From positions 1 to 30,318 of IMG/VR virus record IMGVR_UViG_3300042350_000093: DNA of 30,318 nucleotides. One strand, 5' to 3'. Within the stretch, counting starts at the first letter, position 1. Each line of letters begins with the position of its first letter. The translations under genes and the position numbers were made by a program. This document shows positions 6,855 through 14,800 of this stretch, one piece after another. Source of the DNA: a virus. The notes under the pieces were generated by a model. It was not told the DNA's origin. It saw only the letters and a program-made list of their open reading frames with translations, and did no database searches.

Positions 6855-7244
6855 ATGACTGAAGAAGCACTACCCTTAGACAAGCTGGCCCGTATCTACG
6901 TCAAGATGCGCTCGGCCATCCAAGAACTCGACAAGCAAATCGAGACGATCAAGGAGCAGCAGCAAGAGGTTAAGAACGCCATGAAAGACCAGATGATGGC
7001 GCTCGGTACCAAGTCTGCACGCACCGAGTTCGGAACGATCTCGCTCAAAGAGAAGACCCGGTTCTATACCCAGGACTGGGACAGCTTCAAGAAGTTCGTC
7101 GTCGAACACGACGCCGTTGACCTCTTGGAGAAGCGCATCGCGCAAACCAACATGCAGACGTTCTTGGAAGAGAACCCCGACCTGCACCCGCCCGGACTTA
7201 GCAGCACGTCTGAGTTCGACATCTCTGTTACCAAGCCTCGTTAA
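6855..7244 (+). CDS. hypothetical coiled-coil phage protein
   Basis: A 129-residue protein starting at ATG 6855 behind ACAGGAGAAATGT. Residues about 8-48 form a continuous charged helix with heptad-like spacing (IQELDKQIETIKEQQQEVK), probably a coiled coil. The rest includes TEFGTISLKEKTRFYTQDW and a helix FKKFVVEHDAVDLLEKRI, ending in a Pro-rich loop. No catalytic motif is seen. It lies 12 bases ahead of the SSB-like gene and shares its promoter region and the same AGGAGAAAC ribosome binding site, so the two products are likely needed together at high levels. The role is unknown; an accessory to the SSB-like protein is a guess. Confidence 0.7.
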   Translation: MTEEALPLDKLARIYVKMRSAIQELDKQIETIKEQQQEVKNAMKDQMMALGTKSARTEFGTISLKEKTRFYTQDWDSFKKFVVEHDAVDLLEKRIAQTNMQTFLEENPDLHPPGLSSTSEFDISVTKPR

Positions 7245-7256
7245 GGAGAAACACAC

Positions 7257-8171
7257 ATGAGCAACATCGCTCTCTTTTCTGGTTCCAATGTCCCCGCCTT
7301 CGCCAAGAAGGGCGAAATGTCCGACATCGCTAAGTCCCTTGCAGGTGGCGGCGGTGGTGGCGGCAAGCGTATCTCGATCAAGGGCGGCGTGTTTCGCCTG
7401 CTGGTTGGTGGCAAGGAGGTGGCCTCGATTGACGAACGCTACCTGGATGTGGTGATCGTCAACGCCGCTCCCAAGATTGGCCGCACCTTCTACGCTAAGT
7501 CCTACGACGGTGAGACGGTGAGCGCCCCTGACTGCTGGTCGGCTGATGGTGAAACGCCCAGCCCTGAGTCTGCAAACAAGCAGTCGGATCGTTGCGCCAC
7601 CTGCCCCCAGAACGTCAAGGGCTCCGGCATGGGCGAGTCCCGCGCCTGCCGCTTCTCGCAGCGTCTGGCGGTTGTCCTGGCCAACAACATTGAAGGCGAC
7701 GTGATGCAGCTTCAACTGCCCGCCACGTCCATCTTCGGTAAGGAAGAAGGCGACAAGCGTCCCCTGCAAGCCTACGCCCGTTACGTGGTGGCCAATCAGG
7801 CAAGCCCGGAGATGATGGTCACCCGCATGCAGTTCGACACCAAGGCCGAAGCACCCAAGCTGTTCTTCAAGCCCGTGCGTTGGCTCGACGAGGGTGAGTA
7901 CGAAGTGGCGGTCAAGCAGGGTCAGACCGAAGACGCCAAGCGTGCCATCACCATGACCGTGGCCAAGACCGATACTGTCTCTACCCCCGCACCTCTGGCG
8001 CTGGAGGGTGCCAAGCCCAAGACTGCGCCCAAGAAGGCCAAGGCCGAGCCTGCCGTGGAGGCTGAGGAAGAGAACGTGGAACCGACCGTCCGCAAGGGCA
8101 AGTCGGAGGAACCCGCTGCCGCAGGCAAGTCATCTTTGGCTAAGCTGGCGGCTGATTGGGACGACGAGTAA
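7257..8171 (+). CDS. putative single-stranded DNA-binding protein
   Basis: A 304-residue protein with an SSB-like architecture. A short N-terminus ends in a run of seven glycines (residues 30-36). A core of about 37-235 has many strands and four cysteines (C93, C113, C116, C131) that could bind zinc. A low-complexity Lys/Ala/Glu/Pro linker follows (about 236-290), then an acidic tip, AADWDDE. A flexible linker and acidic C-terminal tail recruit partners in bacterial SSB, T7 gp2.5 and T4 gp32, and the Cys cluster recalls zinc-binding phage ssDNA-binding proteins. I do not recognise a specific OB-fold signature, so the function is inferred from architecture and from its place between helicase and primase genes. 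It has strong AAGGAGAAAC translation signals. Confidence 0.6.
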   Translation: MSNIALFSGSNVPAFAKKGEMSDIAKSLAGGGGGGGKRISIKGGVFRLLVGGKEVASIDERYLDVVIVNAAPKIGRTFYAKSYDGETVSAPDCWSADGETPSPESANKQSDRCATCPQNVKGSGMGESRACRFSQRLAVVLANNIEGDVMQLQLPATSIFGKEEGDKRPLQAYARYVVANQASPEMMVTRMQFDTKAEAPKLFFKPVRWLDEGEYEVAVKQGQTEDAKRAITMTVAKTDTVSTPAPLALEGAKPKTAPKKAKAEPAVEAEEENVEPTVRKGKSEEPAAAGKSSLAKLAADWDDE

Positions 8172-8287
8172 TTTTTTCGGGGGGAAAGCGGGCTTAGTAG
8201 AGTGGTTTTGCACACCTCATCTGCACGCTGGTTTCTAGTCCTTCCCGGTTTGCAGTTACTAACCTGTGAGTACCCCCGCCCAATACT
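8172..8287 (+). promoter_or_regulatory. intergenic gap ahead of the HTH gene, possible operator region
   Basis: This 116-base gap is one of the few real gaps in the rightward half. It opens with TTTTTTCGGGGGG. It then has three GGTTT words (8204, 8230, 8247) and a perfect 9-base palindrome GTTACTAAC (8255-8263), 25 bases before the HTH start. No good sigma70 promoter and no Shine-Dalgarno site before ATG 8288 are visible. An operator for the HTH protein is a reasonable but unproven reading. Confidence 0.3.
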
Positions 8288-8569
8288 ATGTCCTACTCAG
8301 TAAAAACCCTTAATACCGTCAAGGCGGCGCCCAAGACGCTAGGCAATCAGCTTGGCCGATGGGCTGTCCACCTGGATTTCCCTGTGTCCCAAGTCTCCGA
8401 AATCACTGGCGCTTCCCGCCAGACGGTGTACAACTGGTTCACGGGCAAGTCCACCGTGATCAATGCCTACCGACCAACCGTTGAGCGCCTGCTTCAGATT
8501 CTGATGAAGGCCCAAGACAAAGAACAAGCATGGAGAAAAGCATGTCAGGAATTCAATATTCAAGCCTGA
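8288..8569 (+). CDS. helix-turn-helix DNA-binding protein
   Basis: A 93-residue protein with a helix-turn-helix at about residues 33-54: VSQVSEITGASRQTVYNWFTGK, where VSQVSEIT is the first helix, GAS the turn and RQTVYNWF the recognition helix. The general form is that of small Cro/XRE-like regulators. The C-terminal helices (RPTVERLLQILMKAQDKEQAW) may dimerise. It follows the longest gap in this half, which fits autoregulation or control of the downstream primase-helicase. The ATG has no visible ribosome binding site, so translation may be weak or leaderless. No opposing repressor or integrase gene is present in the window, so a lysogeny switch is not shown. Confidence 0.75.
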   Translation: MSYSVKTLNTVKAAPKTLGNQLGRWAVHLDFPVSQVSEITGASRQTVYNWFTGKSTVINAYRPTVERLLQILMKAQDKEQAWRKACQEFNIQA

Positions 8570-8733
8570 GCGACGACGAGTTCGAGCGTCAGGTGTACAT
8601 GACGATGGTCATGGGCGCACTGCCAACTGAGGTAGTCCAAGAGTTGGTCAAGCGCCAGACAACCAACCGCGAGAAAGAACGAGCCGAGTCGCTGAACAAC
8701 CCGAAGCAAATCCCCCTGCCCTTCAGCGAATAA
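8542..8733 (+). CDS. hypothetical small protein, 63 aa
   Basis: Start ATG 8542 is preferred over the in-frame ATG 8530 because GGAG at 8532-8535 is correctly spaced for it. The product (MSGIQYSSLSDDEFERQVY onwards) is acidic and helical, ending in KQIPLPFSE. It overlaps the HTH gene by 28 bases and ends 13 bases before the primase-helicase gene. No motif is recognised. The tight overlap and good ribosome binding site support it as a real gene. Confidence 0.65.
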   Translation: MSGIQYSSLSDDEFERQVYMTMVMGALPTEVVQELVKRQTTNREKERAESLNNPKQIPLPFSE

Positions 8734-8746
8734 CCCGAGGAGTCCT

Positions 8747-11644
8747 ATGGAACCGCTAGATTTCTTAGCGGCTGTCCTGCCGTCTCCCGGTCACGGGTAC
8801 TATTGCGCGGCAGAACTCTCCTCCAAGAGAAAACAGCACGTCTTCATTGAAGACATCGCCGAGATACGTCCACACGTGGATCGGTGGTTGGAGGGTCAGC
8901 AGGATATTTATTTCGCGCTTGCGACGTTTGCTGACAAGGGCAGTCGCACCGCAGACAACGCTGAGTACATCAAGTCCGTGTTCATCGACATGGACGGGTA
9001 CGACAGCAAAGAGGCTGCGCAAGAAGCGTTGGATAGATTCCTCGCAGACACAGGGTTGGACGCCTTTGGCAAGCCGTGGATCGTCGCATCAGGCGGCGGA
9101 CTGCATTGCTACTGGACATTCGATAAGCCGCTGACGGTCGCTGAGTGGAAACCTATTGCTGAGACGTTCAAGCGTCTGTGCAAGGAACGCTCACTGGCCA
9201 TCGACAACACAGTTACCGCCGACGCAGCACGCGTGCTGCGAGTCCCCGGCACCAAGAACTTCAAGAAGAAATACGGCGAGCCGCGCCCGGTGGAGGTGCT
9301 GGAGAAGGCCACCAGTAACGTCAACGCCCAAGAGTTTTTTGCCAAGCTGCGCGACCTGCTCGGAGACAAGACGCCCCCAGTCTTTTCTGAAGGGCTGGCA
9401 CTCCCAGGCAAGCGCCCAGTCAACGCCACCAAGACAGGCGTGCAGATGCTGGCCAACAGCGTCGTGCGCTTCAAACAGATACTGGCTCGGACAGGCGATG
9501 GCGACGGCTGCTTGCAGCTTGAGCACTACGTCAATCATGCCGAGGATGACGGCATGGAGCCGCTGTGGCGCGGCTGGCTGAGTCAGGCCAAGTATTGTGC
9601 CGACAGTGACAAGGCTGCGATCTGGCTGAGCCAGCTTCATCCGTACGATGAAGAGCGCATGCAGGCCAAGCTGCGCGAAATCAAGGGGCCGTACCCCTGC
9701 GTCAAGTTCGACAGTGAGAACCCAGGCGTGTGCCAGAAGTGCAAGCACTTCGGCAAGATCACCAACCCACTGGCGCTGGGCCGGGAACTGGTAGCAGACA
9801 ACAGCGAGAAGGAAGTCGAGATCACGCCGAACGATCCCGATGATCCTGAAGCGCCCACCATCAAGGTGGTGCGCCCGACGCCTCCCAAGGGCTATGCATA
9901 TGGGGCCAACGGCGGCGTCTATGCAGACCGGATCGTAGAAGAAGCAGACGGCACCAAGCGCAAGAAGCAGGTCATGATCCTGCCGTACGACCTGTTTGTG
10001 GTGGACATCCTGAACAAGGACAACGAGCACACCGTCCATATGGTGGCCAGCCGCCCCAACGCTCCTGCCGATGTGCTGTTCCCACAGCGTGCGGTGGTCA
10101 GCAAGGACGAGTTGCTCAAAGCCCTGGCGCAGCAGAACATCATGGCCGCGTTCGGTGCGGGCAACGACAAGAACCTGTTCGAGTACATCCGCGCCTGCGT
10201 GGAAGAGGCGAGCGTCAACAAGCGCACGATCAAGATTCCGCAGCAGTACGGGTGGCAGGAAGACAACTCCTTCGTCTACTCAGGTCGCATCTTCTTCCCC
10301 GATGGCCGCACGCGCACCGTGCCGATGCCCGATCTCCAGAACCTGACACGCAACACGCGCTCGATGGGCACGCTGGAGGAGTGGCGCAGGTTCCCAGAAC
10401 TGATGGTGCAGCGCGAGTTGTACGATCTTCTGGCCGTATCGACACTGGCGTTCGGTGCACCGCTGATGCGCTTCACGCAGTTCGCCTGTCTGACCATCCA
10501 CGCGGGTTCGACCAGTTCGGGCACCGGCAAGACGATGGCGATGAACCTGATCAACTCGGTCTGGGGCCATCCGATCCGATACCGCACGGGCAAGTCCACC
10601 TCGGCGGTGACGATGCAGCAGCGCATCGGTAACCTGAACTCGCTGCCATTTACTTCGGACGAAATCACGCACAAGTCTCGGCAAGAGATGGAGTGGTTCC
10701 CCGGGCTGATCTTCGATCTGGCTGAAGGCCAGGGCAAGGAGAAGTCAGAAACCCACCACAACCGAGAGCGTCTGAACCTCGTCTCCTGGGCGACGCTGGC
10801 CTACCTCACATCGAACACGCACATGCACGACTTCATGTCGGGCGTGCGCAAGCACACCTCCCAAGGTGAGTTGTTCCGTATGCTGGAGTGGACGCCTGAG
10901 ACGAAGCTCAACTGGACGCCGGAAGAGGAAGATGTTTTGCGTGTGCTCAACACCAACCACGGGGTGGCTGGTGAGCGGTTCATCCGGTGGCTGGTGCAGA
11001 ACCAAGACCTCGCCCGCAGCGTGCTGCTCAAGACCCACGAGCGCCTCAAGCGTGAGTGGAAGCTGACCGGTGAAGAGCGTTACTGGGGCAACGGCTGCGC
11101 TTCGATGGTGGCTGGTGCAATTCTGGCGGGCTCCAAGTACGCAGGCATCTTCGACTACCCTGTCGATGCGATCATCAAGAGCCTCTACAAACTGATCGAG
11201 AAGGCACGCAAGGTAGTGCGCCTGGGTTCGCGTGACGCAGAAGATGTGCTCAACGCTTTCACCCGGGACAACTACGGCCACTTCGTGGTGGTCAAGCGCA
11301 GCAACGGCTCGTTCATGGCATCACTGGGTAGCGGTGAGCCAGTGGATCAGTCGATCACGCGCAGTACCGTCATGGGGCGCGTGGAGCACAGCATCGAAAA
11401 ACCTGGGTTCGTTGACTACTTTATTGAGGAGTCGGTGCTGCGCTCACATTGCGTGTCGATGTCCTACGGCTATGAAGACTTCCGGCGTCAGCTTGGAACC
11501 ATGGAAGGCTACACCGTCAAGGTGCTACGCAAAGACATGATGGCCAGGACTAAGGGTCCACAAATGCGGGTGCATGCGATATGCATCAGCCGCAAAGAAG
11601 AACTCGACAACAGTGCTGAAATCATACCCGTGGAAGATGATTGA
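8747..11644 (+). CDS. primase-helicase fusion (Prim-Pol-like plus SF3/DUF927-like ATPase)
   Basis: A 965-residue protein starting at ATG 8747 behind GAGGAG. Residues about 60-175 look like an archaeo-eukaryotic primase (RepB/PrimPol) core: FIDMDG with metal-binding D81 and D83, ASGGGLHCYW with H120, and DNTVTADAARVLRVPGT. A PriCT-like zinc region follows at about 318-336 (C318, C329, C332, with NPGVCQKC). The C-terminal half is an AAA-type helicase with Walker A GSTSSGTGKT (G587 to T596, K595), Walker B-like LPFTSDE (D638-E639) and a later helix-rich tail. This combined primase and helicase would prime and unwind for the phage polymerase, replacing DnaB/DnaG or T7 gp4. The order of modules is typical of phage and plasmid replication proteins with DUF927-like helicases. 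Confidence 0.85.
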   Translation: MEPLDFLAAVLPSPGHGYYCAAELSSKRKQHVFIEDIAEIRPHVDRWLEGQQDIYFALATFADKGSRTADNAEYIKSVFIDMDGYDSKEAAQEALDRFLADTGLDAFGKPWIVASGGGLHCYWTFDKPLTVAEWKPIAETFKRLCKERSLAIDNTVTADAARVLRVPGTKNFKKKYGEPRPVEVLEKATSNVNAQEFFAKLRDLLGDKTPPVFSEGLALPGKRPVNATKTGVQMLANSVVRFKQILARTGDGDGCLQLEHYVNHAEDDGMEPLWRGWLSQAKYCADSDKAAIWLSQLHPYDEERMQAKLREIKGPYPCVKFDSENPGVCQKCKHFGKITNPLALGRELVADNSEKEVEITPNDPDDPEAPTIKVVRPTPPKGYAYGANGGVYADRIVEEADGTKRKKQVMILPYDLFVVDILNKDNEHTVHMVASRPNAPADVLFPQRAVVSKDELLKALAQQNIMAAFGAGNDKNLFEYIRACVEEASVNKRTIKIPQQYGWQEDNSFVYSGRIFFPDGRTRTVPMPDLQNLTRNTRSMGTLEEWRRFPELMVQRELYDLLAVSTLAFGAPLMRFTQFACLTIHAGSTSSGTGKTMAMNLINSVWGHPIRYRTGKSTSAVTMQQRIGNLNSLPFTSDEITHKSRQEMEWFPGLIFDLAEGQGKEKSETHHNRERLNLVSWATLAYLTSNTHMHDFMSGVRKHTSQGELFRMLEWTPETKLNWTPEEEDVLRVLNTNHGVAGERFIRWLVQNQDLARSVLLKTHERLKREWKLTGEERYWGNGCASMVAGAILAGSKYAGIFDYPVDAIIKSLYKLIEKARKVVRLGSRDAEDVLNAFTRDNYGHFVVVKRSNGSFMASLGSGEPVDQSITRSTVMGRVEHSIEKPGFVDYFIEESVLRSHCVSMSYGYEDFRRQLGTMEGYTVKVLRKDMMARTKGPQMRVHAICISRKEELDNSAEIIPVEDD

Positions 11645-11879
11645 AAAAGGGCAGGGATTCTTCGTCCCTGCCCTTGATCTTGAAGCCGCGCGTGAGGCGG
11701 GGCTTCGGGCAGCAGTGCCTTACAAGATAAAAGATGCGCAAGCCATGTATGCCCTACACCAGGGCAAGATTGGCGTGCTGTTCTATCGACGGGCGCCTAC
11801 TGTTTCCGGGCCTGAGTCACGTCGTAGGCGCGAAGATACATCCGGGCAATCTGCTCCCGCTGAGCATCCAGACGCTTGA
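11637..11879 (+). CDS. hypothetical small protein, 80 aa, last rightward gene
   Basis: ATG 11637 overlaps the end of the primase-helicase gene by 8 bases. The sequence GQGFFVPALDLEAAREAGL, then AMYALHQGKIGVLFYRR, resembles short phage proteins I recall with a GKGFFVP-L-x-x-x-R-x-x-G-L start, but I know no function for them. The last 27 codons overlap the 3' end of the convergent 2112-residue gene by 83 bases and look low-complexity (SRRRREDTSGQS), so the tail is probably unconstrained. A terminator-type hairpin lies within codons 4-13. The gene is probable but less certain than its neighbours. Confidence 0.6.
   Translation: MIEKGQGFFVPALDLEAAREAGLRAAVPYKIKDAQAMYALHQGKIGVLFYRRAPTVSGPESRRRREDTSGQSAPAEHPDA
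11647..11675 (-). terminator. intrinsic terminator of the leftward late operon
   Basis: GGGCAGGGA (11649-11657) pairs perfectly with TCCCTGCCC (11665-11673) around a 7-nt loop, and AA/TT pairs extend it to 11 bp. On the minus strand the stem is followed by TTTTTCAATC, the classic rho-independent form; on the plus strand only TTGATCTTG follows. It lies about 120 bases beyond the stop of the last leftward gene, inside the first codons of the rightward 80-residue gene. Confidence 0.85.
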
Positions 11880-14800
11880 GGATGGCGTCCTTCTGCTCGG
11901 TGGTCATGTTCGCCGCAGCCTTGACCTGACGCTCCGTCTTGGCCAGCTCACCCAACTGCTTGTAGACCGCCCCGCTGGTGGAGACAAGCGCCAGTTCAGT
12001 TGAGTAGTTCTGCGCAAACGCACGGGCCTCCGCACCGCGACCATCCTCGACCATCTTCTTGAAGGTGCCCTCCACCTCCTTGACCTGCTTCATCCGGTCG
12101 TAGGCCATGTCGATGGTGCCGCGCCCCTCAACCGGTTGGAACAGACCGCCGATGAACGGCAGCTTGCTCGTCTTGGTTGTGGGCTCCGGCACCTCTTGCT
12201 TGGGCATGACGACGTTGACCAACGGGTTGGCCATCTGCGTGATGGCGATACCCAGACCGCCCGTGTAGCCACGGATCAGGTAGTCGATCTTGATGGGAGA
12301 CAGCCCCACCTCGCCGGTCACAGACCCAATCATGCGGGCCAAGCCGGTAGTGGTGTCGCGGTACCGTTCGGTAGCCAAGAGGCTTTGCTCACGCGAGGAC
12401 TCGATGTCGCCGCTGTAGAACGACTTGCCCAGAATGACCTCTGTGAGCGGCTTGACTGCCTGGGGCAGCGTGAAAGGCACCGTCTGCGTGAGCAGCTTCT
12501 GCATGCCATCCACCGCCTGCTTAGCCTCAGTATCGCCCTTGGCCGCGTGGTACAGCGCCTCGGGCAGCGCCTTGAACAGGTAGCCCAACTCAAACGGGAT
12601 CGGCACACGCACCGGCTCATCAATACCCGGGATGTACACGAACCAGTTGGCCAGACGCTCTTCAGGCTTAGCCCGCTTGTAGGCTTCGTCGTCCTCCATC
12701 ATCATGGCGTAGGCCAAGGAACCTGCGGCCAGCATCAGACCGCGTGTCCACAGCTTCTGGCGTACCTTCAACTGCTCGCTGTACGGCATCTGGCCGGTGA
12801 ACGCCCGGTACAACACGTCCAGACCTTGGATCTGCGCGTTGAAGAACGGGATCATGATGGAAAGCGCCTGCATGGTGGGCGACAGTCCGCGACGGCTGAA
12901 GTTCATCGACTCCAGTGTGCGCAGCGCAGCCTGCTGCTCAGTCAGGCCCTTCTTGAGCGAGTCGTTGTAGATGACCGCACGCGTGGCAGCATCGCCCTGC
13001 ATAGCGAACTGATCGGCTTTGGCCAAGACCTTGTCCCACCCAGTCTTACCAGCAGTCACGTCGCGCAGGAACATCTCCATGTCGCGCTGATCGCCAGTGA
13101 AGACGTTGCTGCTGATGGCGCCCATGGACATGAGTTTCTTCTCGGCATCGCTGCGTCCGGCCATCATCTTGCCCAACTCCACGAAGGAGGACAGCACAGG
13201 CGTCGCATCGGAGCCAGTGGTCAGCCAAGCGTTGAGCGGATCGCGGATAACCTGCCGGATCGCATACACCGGGGCGCGGGTCACGAACTTGCGCAGCACA
13301 TCGGCGGGATAGCCCAGGATGTTGAACAGCCCAGGCAGCGTCGTCTGGATACCTTCCAAGCCGCGCACCACCAGTTCTGCCGGGATGTAGTCCTTGTCGC
13401 CGGGTTTGCCAAACGCTTGGTCGATGACGACAAAGTGATCCTTGCCCTTGACCTTGAAGCGCACAGTGCTGGAGCTGGCTGGGCCTGTGCCCGGGCCCAT
13501 CTTGGACGCGATGCCCATGTCATGCAGACGGAACGCCGTGTCCTTGATAGCCTGATTGCGCAGGCCCATGCGGGTCAAGATGAAAGTGTTTTGAATGGCG
13601 CTGGTAAAGATCGGCAGGATGTCTTTGTTGTCGCCCACAAGCGACTTGAGTTCCGGCTGGCTCTTGATGTCGCCAATACGGATCGGGCGCTCCTTCTCCA
13701 CAAACAACTGCACCGTATCGCCATCGATGCGGTAGTACGGGATGTAGGGCTTGCTCTTGAGTTCAGCCGCCTTATCCTTGGTCATCTCACCCGTCTCAAC
13801 CAGCCAGTCAATCAGCCCGTTGTTGTACTCCTGGTAGATGCGGTTGGCCTTCTCAAAAGCAGCCTTGGCCTTGGGGTTGGCGTTCAAGAACTGAATGACC
13901 TCGTTGTACTCGGCCTCCATTTGAGCCGGGTTTTCAAAGTTCAGCTTCTTCCAGCCAACGCTCTTTGCCCGAAGTCCAGCCACATACGCCGTCAGCATGG
14001 CTTCGGCTTGCGTATCGTTGTCGATACCTGCCTCGTTAAGCGCCTCAGCCACCCCAAGCATGTTGGCCCCGGGCTTGGCTTCGTAGATGTAAGAGCCCTT
14101 GGGGCCCTTTGGATCAGGGATGCGCCTGACCGCACCGTTGGTCAGAAACTGACCGGCAAACTGGCTGACCTGCTTACCGAAGCGCAGCGCATACTCAGCG
14201 TTGGCGGCATCGACAGAGTTCAGAATACCTTTTTCAGTACCGACCTTGAGCGCCTTGGATACGGCTGCGTAGTCATCGACATACTGAACACGTCCGCCCA
14301 GCCCCAGGAAGTTGCCAAACAACTTGTCCTTGACCGAGTGCTGTTTGGCCGCAAACGACTTGGCCAGCGTCACCGGCTGCTTGCGTGAGCGGAACGCAAT
14401 CTCTCCGTCTGCTGCACGGTACGCCCCGATCTTCTTGTCGGCAAACGCCTTACGCGATTGGCGCAGCATGTAGAAGATGTCAGAGGTGTTGAGCTTGGGC
14501 AACTCCATGAAGCCCATGTCGCGCATGCCTGCGCGAACCATACCCACCAACTCCTTGAGCCAGCGCCCAGCCTTCTGGCGGAACGACTCCGTAACGCGTG
14601 CTTCTTCCGTGTGGGCGATGATCTCGCGCAGCACTTGCAGCCTCTGAACGCTCTCGGACTTGCCCATGTCGGCAAGCGTGTTGGCAGTCTGTGCGAGTTC
14701 CCGGATCAGGTTCTTGCCGCCGACTTCTTCTGCCAGCTTGCCCAGGTCAGCCTTATCGGCGTACGCCTGGAGGCGCTTCAACCCAATGAGCGTGTCGATT

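Noticed and set aside
8288-8569. A CI/Cro-type lysogeny switch
   Set aside because: Only one small HTH gene is present, with no divergent partner, integrase or attachment site in the window.
12136-14388. A 750-codon open frame on the plus strand opposite the giant virion gene
   Set aside because: It is antisense to a well-supported coding region, its translation is low-complexity (rich in Leu, His, Arg, Gln), it has no recognisable motif, and it follows from GC-rich codon bias on the other strand.
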